Counted from the first letter of the stretch, positions 7,275 through 16,567 are shown. The stretch is DNA of 64,000 bases from an uncultured Campylobacter sp. (GCF_938017775.1 NZ_CALIIU010000008.1:62001-126000); one strand, 5' to 3'. The notes: generated from the sequence alone by a model not told the origin. Translations and numbers: made by a program.

Positions 7275-8812
7275 TCTATTATGGCGTTTTTGATCTCGCT
7301 TTGCTCCACGACGCTAGAATGCACCTGCGGCGCGCTAAAAAGGCGCGAGATCTGCGGCGGAATGTCGCTGCGAAATTCCTTCGAAAGCGCGATCATATCG
7401 GCTCGCTCGTCCTCGCAAGCCCTGCCTTTGATCGCACCGATCATCGACGGCGTAAATTTAATCCACTTAGCGGTCGAGATGACGAGATTTAGACGGCTTT
7501 CGTCAAGCAGCTTGAAGCAGGTCGCCGTGTGCGGGTCGATCAGCACGCCGTGCTCACTTTCTTGCTTGATAAATTTAGCGCACTGCGCATCGTCGCAAAA
7601 ATCCGCCTCGAAGACCTCGCGCAGCTTCGCAAGCTCGCTCGCGCTAAGCTTATAAAATTTATCTCGCGCCAGGCTCTGCATCAGCTCGTTCGTGCGCGTA
7701 TCGCCGAACATATCGCTAAGCAGCCGCTCGACGTTGGAGCTAACTAAAATATCCATCGCAGGGCTAATCGTGCGGATGAGCTCACGATTTCGTAGATCGT
7801 AGATGCCGCGCGTAAAAAGCTCGGTTAGGATATTGTTCGCGTTTGAAGCGATCTTGATTTTGCCGATCTTTGCGCCCATTTTTTTGGCGAAATACGCTCC
7901 CAGCGCGTTGCCGAAATTTCCGCTAGGCACTATGACGTCGAAGGTGTTAAATTTAGAACCCTGTTTTGCGCTCTGCGCGCTGTTTGCGCCCACTGCGGCG
8001 TCTAAATTTTGACTGCACGCCTGGCACTGATCGCTTTGCTTTAAATTTTGCCCAAAGCTCAATACACCGTGCTTTGAGAAATAGATGCTAGCGTAGAGGT
8101 AGTAGATGATCTGAAATAAAATCCTGCCGAAATTTACCGAGTTTGCGGCGCTTAGATTTAAATTTGCGCGCGCGAGCTCGTTTTTGAAATCATCGTCTGC
8201 CAGCAGCGATTTTAGCGCGCGTTGCGTGTCGTCGAAGTTGCCGCGCACGCCTAAAATTTTAAGATTTGCCGCGCTTTGCTTTACCATCTGCTGGCGCTGT
8301 ATCTCGCTCGTGCCGCCCTGCGGGTAGAGGCAGACCGCTTTGATATTCTCGTCGTCCGCAAAGGCCTCCAGCGTCGCAGGCCCCGTGTCGCCGCTCGTGG
8401 CGCACATTATTAAGAATTTCTCGCCTCTGGATTTTGCGATGCTTTTTAAAAGCGCGCCGAAGGGTTGCAGCGCCATATCCTTAAACGCAAGCGTCGGGCC
8501 ATGGTAAAGCTCCAAAATATAGGTGTTTTCGCTTAGTTTTTTGATCTGAACGGGGCAAGCGGGATTTTCAAATTTATCGTAACGCTTTAGCGCGTCTTCA
8601 AAGACCTCGCTGCTTACGTCAAAATTGAAGCTCTCGATGATTTTAAGCGCGATCTGTTTGTAGCTCAGATCCTCGCACTGCTTAAAAAAATCCTCGTTCA
8701 AAAGCGGCAGCCTCTCGGGGCTGAAAAGCCCGCCGCCGCTCGCGCTCGGATTTAGCAGCGCATAGCTAAGATCCGCTTTTTGCGAAAAATCTCTCGTTGA
8801 AACCAGTTTCAT
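7259..8812 (-). CDS. thrC: Threonine synthase with a short low-complexity insert
   Basis: ThrC converts O-phosphohomoserine to threonine with pyridoxal phosphate. The PLP lysine is K111 in the segment YHGPTLAFKDMALQPFG, typical of the long-form bacterial and yeast enzyme. SGDTGPA (140-146) and PSGNFGNALG (296-305) are cofactor and phosphate-binding loops. The protein has 517 residues, somewhat more than usual. The excess is a Q, S and A-rich stretch at about residues 252-288, just before FDVIVPSGNFG, absent from the family pattern. It is compositionally like the inserts in RibF, TlyA and LpxK. The gene overlaps kdsB by 16 bases and is separated from argB by about 120 bases. Confidence 0.94.
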   Translation of the reverse strand: MKLVSTRDFSQKADLSYALLNPSASGGGLFSPERLPLLNEDFFKQCEDLSYKQIALKIIESFNFDVSSEVFEDALKRYDKFENPACPVQIKKLSENTYILELYHGPTLAFKDMALQPFGALLKSIAKSRGEKFLIMCATSGDTGPATLEAFADDENIKAVCLYPQGGTSEIQRQQMVKQSAANLKILGVRGNFDDTQRALKSLLADDDFKNELARANLNLSAANSVNFGRILFQIIYYLYASIYFSKHGVLSFGQNLKQSDQCQACSQNLDAAVGANSAQSAKQGSKFNTFDVIVPSGNFGNALGAYFAKKMGAKIGKIKIASNANNILTELFTRGIYDLRNRELIRTISPAMDILVSSNVERLLSDMFGDTRTNELMQSLARDKFYKLSASELAKLREVFEADFCDDAQCAKFIKQESEHGVLIDPHTATCFKLLDESRLNLVISTAKWIKFTPSMIGAIKGRACEDERADMIALSKEFRSDIPPQISRLFSAPQVHSSVVEQSEIKNAIIEWIKK

Positions 8813-8933
8813 CTTTTTCCTTTTTAAAATTTTAAAATTTACGCCCGCCTAGACACTTTAAATTTGATCGTTTAGACTTTTTGCACGGACTTGCGGCATT
8901 GCCGCTTTAAGCCTGCCGTCTCCGCGCTCGCGC

Positions 8934-9791
8934 CTAAATTTCTTCCTTTATCAAACTTCCTATGCCGCCGTCCGTGAAAAGCTCAAGCAGGATCGAGTGC
9001 GGAATTTTGCCGTTGATGATATGCGCGGCACTTGCGCCGTTTCGCACGCATTGCAGGCACGCATCGACCTTTGGGATCATGCCGCCTGCGATCGTGCCGT
9101 CCTTTTTGAGTTTCGAAATGAGCGCGGCATCGAGCTTGCTGATTAAATTTCCCTCTTTATCGAGCACTCCGTCAATGTCGCTTAAAAATATCGCCTTACT
9201 CGCTTTTAGCGCGGCTGCGATCCTGCTGGCGCAGAGATCGGCGTTGATATTAAAGCTTACGTTTTCGTCCGTCTCGCCGCCCGCAAGCGGGGCGATTACC
9301 GGCAGATAGTCCTTTTGTAGCAGGTCATTTATCAGCTTGGTGTTTACCTCGGTGATCTCGCCTACGAAGCCGTATTTTTTCTCATCGAGGAATTTTGCCC
9401 TCAAAAGCCCGCCGTCCTTGCCGCTGATACCGATCGCGGGCGCGCCGTTTTGGTTCAAAAGCGCCGTAATCTCTTTATTCACCGCGCCGCTTAGCACCAT
9501 CTCGGTAATTTCGATCGCGTCTTTATTCGTTATGCGAAGCCCGTCCTTAAACTCGCTCTGCACGCCGATCTTATCCAGGGTCTGATTGATCTTTTTGCCG
9601 CCGCCGTGCACGACGATGATCTTGATGCCGACCATATGCAAAAGCACGATATCGCGGGCAAAATCAAGCTTAAGCGTATCGTCGGTTTGCGCCGCGCCGC
9701 CGTATTTGACGACGAAAATTTTATCTCTAAATTTACGGATATAGGGCAGCGCGGAGATGATTACTTCGGCGGTTTTGCTCTTTTTTATCAT
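8934..9791 (-). CDS. argB: Acetylglutamate kinase
   Basis: ArgB phosphorylates N-acetylglutamate in the second step of arginine synthesis. The amino-acid kinase fold is shown by KYGGAAQ at 29-35, the glycine-rich VHGGGKKI at 61-68, NADLCASRIA near 195 and the ADP-site segment around AGGMIPKVDACL near 246. At 285 residues it is normal length. It starts 18 bases after the lpxK stop on the same strand, so it is probably in the same transcript as nadE and lpxK. I do not recall argB at this place in C. jejuni, so its position looks lineage-specific. Confidence 0.95.
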   Translation of the reverse strand: MIKKSKTAEVIISALPYIRKFRDKIFVVKYGGAAQTDDTLKLDFARDIVLLHMVGIKIIVVHGGGKKINQTLDKIGVQSEFKDGLRITNKDAIEITEMVLSGAVNKEITALLNQNGAPAIGISGKDGGLLRAKFLDEKKYGFVGEITEVNTKLINDLLQKDYLPVIAPLAGGETDENVSFNINADLCASRIAAALKASKAIFLSDIDGVLDKEGNLISKLDAALISKLKKDGTIAGGMIPKVDACLQCVRNGASAAHIINGKIPHSILLELFTDGGIGSLIKEEI

Positions 9792-9809
9792 AAAATTCCT
9801 TTAAAAACC

Positions 9810-10913
9810 TTATTTTATCATAGCTTGGTTTATGTAGTTTTGAATTTCGCGGATAAAGTTTTCGCTTAGCTTTAAATTTAGCAAAATCACCGAAATTTCC
9901 GCGCCAAAATCCCTTAATTTCACGTAATCTTTCGCCGTGCAAAGGATATGCTCCGCATCCTCGCGTCTTAGCAGCTCTAAAATCTGCTCTTTTTTGAAAT
10001 CATAATGGTCGGGGAAAAATGCGTGAGCTTTTGCGAGCGGCAAAAACTCTTGCAAGCGCCAAGGTTTGGCGATAGCGCTGATTAAGATCATGCGGGATCT
10101 CTCAAAACCAGCCTCTTTGGAATTTAAAATTTTATCCGCGGCGGCGGAATTTAAATTTGAAATTTCATCTGTGGCGCGATTTAAATTTAAATCCGAAATT
10201 TCGTCTGCGTCGGAATTTAAAATTTCATCCGCAGGATTTGAAATTTCATCCGTGCCGTTTAGCGCGCCTTGCAGATCCGCCGCCGAAACAATCTTAAAGC
10301 CCTGCGAAATATCGCTCGGCGCGGGTATGAAATCCGCAAATTTATAAAAAAACGGCGGGTAGCGATACGCGGCGAACGGCAGGCAAAAGGGTAGCTTCGG
10401 CGCGCTTTGCGGGCGCAGCAAGATATCAAATTTAGAGATATTAAATTTAGAAAATCCGTCGTCTAAAATCACCAACTCAAAGCCGAGAGTTTGCGCGCGC
10501 AAAATCCCTGCAGCGCGATCTTCGCTGACGATCACATTTGCACCGCGCAAAAACAGCGCGTATTCCATCGCCTCATCGCCGCTTTGCCGCACGTCGCAAA
10601 GTACCCGTCCGCCGAGCGCTACTTCGAGCAAGCCTCTGCTTTTGCGCCCGTATCCGCGAAGGATGATGCAGGTTTTGAGCTCCCTATTAAATTCTTTAAA
10701 AAGCGCCCGTACTAGCGGGGTTTTGCCGCTGCCGCCGAGGGTTAAATTTCCGACGCTGATTATTGGAATTTTAAATTTTTGCGGCTTAGCAAAGAGCCTT
10801 TTTAGGCAGACGATAAGCGTATAAAGTAGCGTTAACGGCGCTAAAATCACTCCGAGCGCAAGCCATGCAGGGCTTGGGTCGTATAGGTTTCGCTCGATTA
10901 GGAGTTTAAACAC
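9810..10913 (-). CDS. lpxK: Tetraacyldisaccharide 4'-kinase with low-complexity insert
   Basis: LpxK phosphorylates the 4' position of the lipid A disaccharide at the inner membrane face. An N-terminal membrane helix spans about residues 16-36, and the P-loop is GNLTLGGSGKTP at 55-66, followed by RGYGRKSRG (86-94). The protein has 367 residues against roughly 310 in C. jejuni. The excess is residues about 211-270, a string of DEIS and DEIL units. The underlying DNA carries roughly ten AAATTT or GAATTT hexamers in 180 bases. The C-terminal part (SAIAKPWRL, FFPDHYDF) is intact on the other side. The start overlaps the DegT-fold gene by 8 bases. Confidence 0.92.
   Translation of the reverse strand: MFKLLIERNLYDPSPAWLALGVILAPLTLLYTLIVCLKRLFAKPQKFKIPIISVGNLTLGGSGKTPLVRALFKEFNRELKTCIILRGYGRKSRGLLEVALGGRVLCDVRQSGDEAMEYALFLRGANVIVSEDRAAGILRAQTLGFELVILDDGFSKFNISKFDILLRPQSAPKLPFCLPFAAYRYPPFFYKFADFIPAPSDISQGFKIVSAADLQGALNGTDEISNPADEILNSDADEISDLNLNRATDEISNLNSAAADKILNSKEAGFERSRMILISAIAKPWRLQEFLPLAKAHAFFPDHYDFKKEQILELLRREDAEHILCTAKDYVKLRDFGAEISVILLNLKLSENFIREIQNYINQAMIK
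10104..10283 (-). repeat. RAATTY-hexamer array read through inside lpxK
   Basis: On the plus strand this stretch repeats units such as GAATTTAAAATTT and GATTTGAAATTTCATC, each giving EIS, EIL or DEIS in the lpxK frame. It is the clearest case in the window of the intergenic hexamer array occurring inside a coding sequence without breaking the frame. Confidence 0.75.
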
Positions 10914-12042
10914 GATTTTGCGCTATCTCTTTGATCTGCTCGCAGATGTAGCTCACATCGTCGTCGCTAAGCGCCGTGTAGATCGGCAAGGATAAAATTT
11001 GCTGATAGTTTTTAAGCGCATTCGGGAAATCATTGACCTTGTAATTATATTTGCTTTTGTAGTAGCTTAGCAGGTGCACCGGCACATAGTGCAGCGATAC
11101 GCTTACTCCGCGCGCGATCAGCGCTTTGGCAAAATCGTCGCGGTTTTTGTCGATCCTTACGATGAATTGAGTATAGATATGCTCCTCGCTGTCGCTTGGA
11201 AGCGTCACGTGAGGGCAGTTTGCGAGCTGCTCGCGATACGCTGCGGCGATCTGCTTGCGGCGCTTTATAAAAGCGTCGGTTTTTTCAAACTGGGCGATCG
11301 CGTAAGCGGAATTTATGGCGTCAAGATCGTATTTTTGACCGATGCGATCGACGTCGTAGGTAAAGGACATATTGCCGTCTTTGTAAAAGGCGTCTCCCAC
11401 GATGCCGCCGTTTCTTAAAATTTGCGCGGCGCTTGCGATCTCATCGTCGTTCGTAACGAAAAAGCCCGCCGTAGAGATCGCATCTTGCGCTTGAGGATTG
11501 ATCTGAAAGCACGATATGAGCGAGCTTTTAAGCGCTCCGATTTTTGCGCCCTTATAGGTAGCGCCCATAGCGCGGCACGCATCGTCGATGAGGATGATAT
11601 TTTCGCTTTTGGCGACCTCGCTGATGGCGTCTATATCCGCAGCAAGTCCTGCGATGTGCGAGATGAAAGCGCATTTTAGCTTCTTGTGGCGGTTTTGATC
11701 TATCGTGCGAGCAAGGCTTTCGCTCGTAATGTTAAAGCTTATCGGATCGATATCTACGAAAACGGGCTCTGCGTCGAAGTGGCGGATCACTTCGGCGACA
11801 TTAGGGAAGGAATTTACGGAGCATAAAATTTTATCTCCGCGCTTAATATCCATTGCGCAAAGCGCCAGATGCAGCGCCGTCGTGCCGCTCGTAGTCGATA
11901 CGGCGTGCTTTACGCCGAAATATTTACAAATATCCTCTTCAAAAATTTCGCTATATCTTATATCGCTGTTGTAGAGGGCGCTTTTAATTAAGTCTTCCTC
12001 TTTTTTATCGATTTGAGCCTTATAAAACGGTATCTCTTTCAT
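10906..12042 (-). CDS. DegT/DnrJ/EryC1/StrS-fold protein lacking the usual PLP lysine
   Basis: The 378 residues follow the sugar aminotransferase family throughout: TTSGTTALHLAL (50-61) for the phosphate-binding region, IDDACRAMGATYKG (152-165) including the aspartate pair that normally contacts the pyridine nitrogen, and a C-terminal HYVPVHLL substrate segment. Where family members carry the Schiff-base lysine in a pattern such as SFHxxKxITTGEGG, this protein reads FQINPQAQDAISTAGF (179-194), with Ala185/Gln186 at the lysine position. It therefore cannot form the normal internal aldimine. It may be a dehydratase like ColD, which uses histidine, a binding protein, or a decayed enzyme. It lies between nadE and lpxK in an apparent operon, so a surface-sugar role is plausible but unproven. 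Confidence 0.8.
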   Translation of the reverse strand: MKEIPFYKAQIDKKEEDLIKSALYNSDIRYSEIFEEDICKYFGVKHAVSTTSGTTALHLALCAMDIKRGDKILCSVNSFPNVAEVIRHFDAEPVFVDIDPISFNITSESLARTIDQNRHKKLKCAFISHIAGLAADIDAISEVAKSENIILIDDACRAMGATYKGAKIGALKSSLISCFQINPQAQDAISTAGFFVTNDDEIASAAQILRNGGIVGDAFYKDGNMSFTYDVDRIGQKYDLDAINSAYAIAQFEKTDAFIKRRKQIAAAYREQLANCPHVTLPSDSEEHIYTQFIVRIDKNRDDFAKALIARGVSVSLHYVPVHLLSYYKSKYNYKVNDFPNALKNYQQILSLPIYTALSDDDVSYICEQIKEIAQNRV

Positions 12043-12052
12043 AAATCTCTCC

Positions 12053-12856
12053 TTAGTGTGCGGGCTCTATGCGAGCCACGGCCGGCATACGTAGTTTGAA
12101 GTTGTTTTTTAAAATTTTACGCACGATCAGTTTTACCAGATCTTTATTGTGGTTGGATTTTTTCAGATATTTCAGATCGTCCGCGCAGATCTGCTCGCCC
12201 GAGCGAATTTTAGCCCTTAGATTAGCTCGCGAAAAAATATCTTTTAGCACGCTATCTAGGATTTCGTAGTCGTATCCGAGATCCTTTTCGTCGCTTTGGT
12301 TTTCCCATAGATCGGCGCTTGGGGCTTTTTTGATGATCGCATCGTCTATGCATAAAATTTTTGCGAATTTAAACAGATCGGTTTTTAAAATTTCTCCGAT
12401 CGGATTAAACGCGCATGCCATATCGCCGTAGATCGTGCCGTAGCCGAGCATCCTCTCGCTAAGATTGCTCGTGCCTACGACTACTCCGCGTTTTTGCGCG
12501 CTGTAATCATAAAGTAAGCTCATTCTTACGCGCGCGGCGAAATTTCCGATGCGAAGAGCGCTTGCACCGGGATTTAAAGCGGTAAAATTTTCTACAAATG
12601 GCGCGATCTCTTTGATCTCGTAGGGAATATTAAAGGATTCGCAGTGAAAGATGCCGTCTGCCATATTTTCTAAATTTGAACCCGCGCTAGGCAGGATAAG
12701 CCCGTAAGTAGGGATCTCAGTAAGCGCACAAAGTGCGGAAACCACGGCGCTGTCAAGCCCACCGCTGATGCCTACTACAAAGGCGTCCGCACCCGTTTCA
12801 TCGAGTCTCTCCGATAAAAAATCGGTTAGTTGCGGCAGCAAATCGTCCAAAAACAT
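12053..12856 (-). CDS. nadE: NAD synthetase (ammonia-dependent type)
   Basis: NadE converts deamido-NAD+ to NAD+ using ATP and ammonia. The PP-loop ATP pyrophosphatase motif SGGLDSAV is at residues 31-38, followed by GTSNLSERMLGYGT and GDMACAFNPIGEILKT in the middle, typical of NadE. At 267 residues it lacks the N-terminal glutaminase domain. It is the first gene of the minus-strand run; the C. jejuni order nadE-lpxK-thrC-kdsB is kept here with a DegT-fold gene and argB inserted. It diverges from the metallo-hydrolase gene, leaving about 95 bases of shared promoter region. Confidence 0.94.
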   Translation of the reverse strand: MFLDDLLPQLTDFLSERLDETGADAFVVGISGGLDSAVVSALCALTEIPTYGLILPSAGSNLENMADGIFHCESFNIPYEIKEIAPFVENFTALNPGASALRIGNFAARVRMSLLYDYSAQKRGVVVGTSNLSERMLGYGTIYGDMACAFNPIGEILKTDLFKFAKILCIDDAIIKKAPSADLWENQSDEKDLGYDYEILDSVLKDIFSRANLRAKIRSGEQICADDLKYLKKSNHNKDLVKLIVRKILKNNFKLRMPAVARIEPAH

Positions 12857-12951
12857 AATATTTAGCCTTAAAATTTTACGTTAAATTGTGCGAATTTTAA
12901 CTATTTTTGGCTAAATTACGGCTTTAATTTAAGCTTAAAAGGAGGATTTAA

Positions 12952-13551
12952 ATGCAAATTTTAAAAAAAGCTTTCGGTGAATACGCGACGAACTGCTACA
13001 TTCTAAAGGGTGAGCAGGGCGATCTGGTGATCGATCCGGGGCAGGGCAGCTTTGATTGGGTGATGCAAAATACGGGAAAGATCGCCGCGGTTTTGAATAC
13101 GCACGGGCATTTCGATCATGTTTACGACGACGCCAAGCTGCAAAGGGCGGGCGCTAAAATTTATATCCACGAGGAAGACGCCTTTATGCTGCGGGCGGAT
13201 CCTTTTGAGACGATGCCAGAATCCATAGAAGCGGACGTGCTCATAAAAGGGCAGGAGCAAAGCTTTGAAATAGCGGGCTTTAACGTTAAATTTAGCCTTT
13301 TTGCAGGACATACGCCGGGCAGCTGTATGATCGAAGTGGGCGACGCGATCTTTAGCGGCGACGTAATATTCAAAGGCTCTATCGGCAGATGGGATTTTCC
13401 CTTTTCAAGCGGCGAGCAGATGAGAGAGTCTTTGCGTAAAATTTTGCAGATAAAGGGCGATTTTACGCTCTATCCGGGGCACGGAGCAAATACGAGCCTA
13501 GCGGCCGAGAGGCAAAATTTAAAATATTTTTTGCAGCTTTTTGAGCGCTGA
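12952..13551 (+). CDS. Metallo-beta-lactamase-fold hydrolase (glyoxalase II-like)
   Basis: A compact 199-residue enzyme of the MBL superfamily. The metal-binding motif THGHFDH is at residues 50-56, a second histidine is in FAGHTPGSC near residue 122, an aspartate is in IFSGDVIF near 140, and the last histidine is in LYPGHGANTS near 180. This layout matches the short glyoxalase II-like hydrolases (YcbL type), which hydrolyse thioesters. Substrate cannot be assigned. AAGGAGG precedes the ATG. It stands alone on the plus strand. Confidence 0.88.
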   Translation: MQILKKAFGEYATNCYILKGEQGDLVIDPGQGSFDWVMQNTGKIAAVLNTHGHFDHVYDDAKLQRAGAKIYIHEEDAFMLRADPFETMPESIEADVLIKGQEQSFEIAGFNVKFSLFAGHTPGSCMIEVGDAIFSGDVIFKGSIGRWDFPFSSGEQMRESLRKILQIKGDFTLYPGHGANTSLAAERQNLKYFLQLFER

Positions 13552-14120
13552 TCGTTTAAATTTAACTGCGTTTCGCCGCACAATAAACGGTGAAGCGGTG
13601 TAAAGCTGCTCAGCGCCGAAAAATTTATGCCGCTTTGTTCGTGGGCGCTAGAATTTGTGCCGCTTTGCTCACATTGCAGGCGCCGAAATTTGCCGCTTAA
13701 TTTACGGTCGCGGGCGTTAAATTATGCGCTGCGTTCGCACTGTGCGCGCATTAACGTGCGCTACGTAGATAAAATTTTAAAATTTACCGCCGCTTGATTA
13801 AATTTAATAAAATTCCGCGCCGCCGCGTATGCAAGACGCAAAGCGTAATGCAAAAGCAAAATTTAAAATTCGTGCCGCCGTGCGTGTAAAACGTAACGCA
13901 TGAGGCGAAATTTAAAATTTTGCGTCGCACTGATCCTAGTCGCTACAATGCGATCTAATCCAATTTAAGCTCGCTAAATTTAGCTAAATTCCGCGCTCTG
14001 TCGAATGCAAATTTTTCTCCGCGAGCCGATAAATTCGATAAAATTTTACACGTTCTTAAAGGCACAGATATCATTCCATATCGGTGCACGGGTACACGAA
14101 AAATGTTTTAAAGGCGCAGA
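13552..14120. repeat. Non-coding gap with dispersed AAATTT-type hexamers
   Basis: About 570 bases between convergent genes (the MBL-fold hydrolase and cmoB). No plausible gene is visible. The sequence contains many AAATTT, GAATTT and AAATTC cores, several as AAATTTAAAATTC pairs, separated by 20-40 bases of GC-rich sequence with recurring GCCGC and CGCTT motifs. No strong terminator hairpin stands out. Confidence 0.6.
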
Positions 14121-15014
14121 TCACGCCCTAAGCCGCACGTAGATACGCCTCGGGGCGGGATAGCCCTCGATCGTGCGCGAGCTATCGAGCGGGTCTAGAA
14201 AATTCTCCAAGCTCTGCCCGTCGATCCATTCCGTCTTGCGCTGCTCGCTAGCATCCGTGGGCTTTTGAGCCAAAATTTCAAAATCTCTGAATTTCGCCCT
14301 CTCGCACCAATTTAGTAGCGCGCCGACGGTCGGGACGAAGTAGATATTTGAAATTTTTGAGTAGCTGTTTTTCGGGCACAGCGCGAAATCACCAGCCCCT
14401 TCGATATACATCGTATCTAAAAACACTTCTCCGTCCGCATTTAGCGAGGCGCGCAGATCTTTTAGCATCTTCACGGGATCGCTGCGATGGTAGATGACGC
14501 CGAGGCAGAAGATCGTGTCGAATTTGTGCTCGTAAAACGGCAGATGCTCAACGCCTAAAAGCTCGAATTTCGCGCCACTGCGGAGGAATTTCTCGATGAA
14601 GCGAAACTGCAGATAAAATAGCGCGCTCGGGTCAAACCCCACAAGCCGCGCAGGCGAGAGCTCGCTTGCGCGAAACATATAGTAGCCGTTGTTGCAGCCT
14701 ACGTCGGCGACGGTTTTGCCGCTCAGATCTAAAAACGGCCGCAGCAGGTTAAATTTCACGAAGCTTCGCCACTCGGCATCGATAAAAAGATCATTCAGCG
14801 CGAAAGGCCCCTTGCGCCACGGCTTTAGCGCTCGCGCGATACGCAAAATTTCATCTCTCTGCTCCGCGCTAGCGTTAAAGCTTGCACGTACGACGTCGCC
14901 GCACTCGCAGTCACACTCGTCTATTTGTAGCGCCTCGATCGCGCTTAAAATTTCGCGGTTTTGCCCGCTTTGCAGCTTTTTAAAGTTCTCGTCTCTGATT
15001 TTTTGCAGATCCAT
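14121..15014 (-). CDS. cmoB: tRNA U34 carboxymethyltransferase
   Basis: CmoB transfers the carboxymethyl group from carboxy-S-adenosyl-methionine to 5-hydroxyuridine 34 of tRNA. The cofactor loop VADVGCNNGYYMFR is at residues 102-115, preceded by the CmoB hallmark KPWRKGPFALNDLFIDAEWRS (64-84) and followed by LGVIYHRSDP. At 297 residues it is slightly shorter than the E. coli protein but like Campylobacter homologs. Its partner cmoA begins at the left edge of the window, so both steps of the pathway are present though not adjacent. The gene converges with the MBL-fold hydrolase across a repeat-rich gap. Confidence 0.95.
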   Translation of the reverse strand: MDLQKIRDENFKKLQSGQNREILSAIEALQIDECDCECGDVVRASFNASAEQRDEILRIARALKPWRKGPFALNDLFIDAEWRSFVKFNLLRPFLDLSGKTVADVGCNNGYYMFRASELSPARLVGFDPSALFYLQFRFIEKFLRSGAKFELLGVEHLPFYEHKFDTIFCLGVIYHRSDPVKMLKDLRASLNADGEVFLDTMYIEGAGDFALCPKNSYSKISNIYFVPTVGALLNWCERAKFRDFEILAQKPTDASEQRKTEWIDGQSLENFLDPLDSSRTIEGYPAPRRIYVRLRA

Positions 15015-15121
15015 TTTTAATCCTAAAATTTCAAATTTAGCGCCATTTTAACATAAAATTTTATCCATTTTAAGGCGCAAAGAGATAAAATCGACTTGCA
15101 ATTCAAGCAAAGGAGCAAAAA

Positions 15122-16177
15122 ATGCAAGAAGCAAAAACGAGAAAATTCAGTCTCAGGTTTAATCACGAAATTTCAAGTAGTGGCGCAGAGGTGCGGCTTT
15201 GGCTGCCGTTAGTGCTGCAAGAGCCGTATCAAAGGTTGCTTGGCGAATATCATGCCCGCTCAAATGCGCAAGAGTCGGCTATTTGCGGAGATCATATAAG
15301 CACGTACTACGCGCGCTTCGCACCCGATAAAGAGGCAAGAGCAGGCGTCGGCAAATACGGCGAGCAAGGTGTCGTAGGTGAAGAGGATGATTATTTTGAG
15401 CTTAGCTTCGATATTGAAATTTCGGAGCGAAACACCGATTTTAGCAAGGTAAGTTTTGACGAAAATGAGCGCTTGAGCCCCGAGATCGAGGAGTTTTTAA
15501 AGCCTTCAAAGCTAATTCCGGTAGAAGGCGCTGCGAAACAAAAATCAGACGAGATCACCGACTCGCTTAAAGGTGATCTGGAGAAAGCGCGCGCGATCTA
15601 TGATTGGGTCGCAAAAAATATGAGTCGCGATAATAGCGTGATCGCATGCGGCAGCGGCGATGCAGCGGCGATTTTAAGCAGCGGCAAGCTAAGCGGCAAA
15701 TGCGCCGATATTAATAGCGTGTTCGTCGCGCTCTGCAGGGCAGCGGGCATTCCTGCGCGCGCTATTTACGGCATCCGCACGGGCGCGGCGCAGAAATTTT
15801 CGCCTGAAATGGGCGTCATGGGCGCTCTAAGCGGCGGTGCGCTTGAAATTTCGGGCGCGCAGCACTGCAGAGCGGAATTTTATCTCAAAGGCCACGGCTG
15901 GATCCCGGTTGATCCCGCGGACGTTACGAAGGTGCGATTGGGCGAGAACTTAAGCGAGGATGATTCCAAGCTGGCGCGGGTGCGCGAGTATCTTTTTGGC
16001 AACTGGGAGCCTTGCTGGCTGGGCTTTAACTACGCTCGCGAAATCGTGCTAAATCCGCGCCCGGCGCATGTCCCGATTGAAATTTTTTCGCATCCGTATT
16101 GCGAAGTGGGTGGCACGCCGAAAGATCCGTACTCGCCTAAAAATTTTATCTACGAGTATTTTTCGCGCGAAATTTAG
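15122..16177 (+). CDS. Transglutaminase-like domain protein, copy without signal peptide
   Basis: A transglutaminase/protease-like core shows a Cys-His-Asp arrangement: C194 in SGKCADINSVFVALCRA, H248 in SGAQHCRAEFYL and D264 in WIPVDPADV. The 351 residues are clearly homologous along their length to the next gene. Unlike that paralog it starts MQEAKTRKFSLRF with no Tat signal or other leader, so it is probably cytoplasmic or has lost its export signal. AAAGGAG lies upstream of the ATG. Family members act as cysteine peptidases, amidases or cross-linkers; substrate unknown. A more distal start carrying a leader was not seen. Confidence 0.8.
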   Translation: MQEAKTRKFSLRFNHEISSSGAEVRLWLPLVLQEPYQRLLGEYHARSNAQESAICGDHISTYYARFAPDKEARAGVGKYGEQGVVGEEDDYFELSFDIEISERNTDFSKVSFDENERLSPEIEEFLKPSKLIPVEGAAKQKSDEITDSLKGDLEKARAIYDWVAKNMSRDNSVIACGSGDAAAILSSGKLSGKCADINSVFVALCRAAGIPARAIYGIRTGAAQKFSPEMGVMGALSGGALEISGAQHCRAEFYLKGHGWIPVDPADVTKVRLGENLSEDDSKLARVREYLFGNWEPCWLGFNYAREIVLNPRPAHVPIEIFSHPYCEVGGTPKDPYSPKNFIYEYFSREI

Positions 16178-16567
16178 CCTTCTGATGGCTTGCATTTTGC
16201 TGCCGCGATTTGCTTAAGCTAAGCCGCCGCGTTTCGTCGAAGCTCAACCGTTTCATCGAAGCGTACGCTTGGCTTTTGCGACAGCGGCGCTTTTTGCGTG
16301 GTTTTGCCTACGCCGCCGTATATTGCCTGCGCGCCTAGTTTGCGGGCTATCATGCCCGCTTTGGCGAAATTTTGAAATTTTAAAATTCCGCGGCGAGCAA
16401 AATTCTAAAATTTTAAAGCGAGCGAAATTTTGAAATTTTAAATATGGATAGAATTTTAAAATTTACGACTTGTGGAATTTTAAATTTAGCGATTTCAAAG
16501 CCACAAAAGGCTAAAATCCATGCGTAATTAGGGCTAAGGCTTAGCCATTTTATTTTGAAGGCATTTC
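16178..16567. repeat. Gap with AAATTTTAAAATT repeat array between paralogs
   Basis: About 390 bases without a gene. From about 16365 to 16490 the sequence is an array of GAAATTTTGAAATTTTAAAATTC-like units, each flanked by short GCGAGC or GGCGAGC spacers. The first half has GC-rich sequence without recognisable structure. A plausible promoter for the second transglutaminase-like gene would have to lie in the last 70 bases, but I see no clear -10. Confidence 0.65.
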
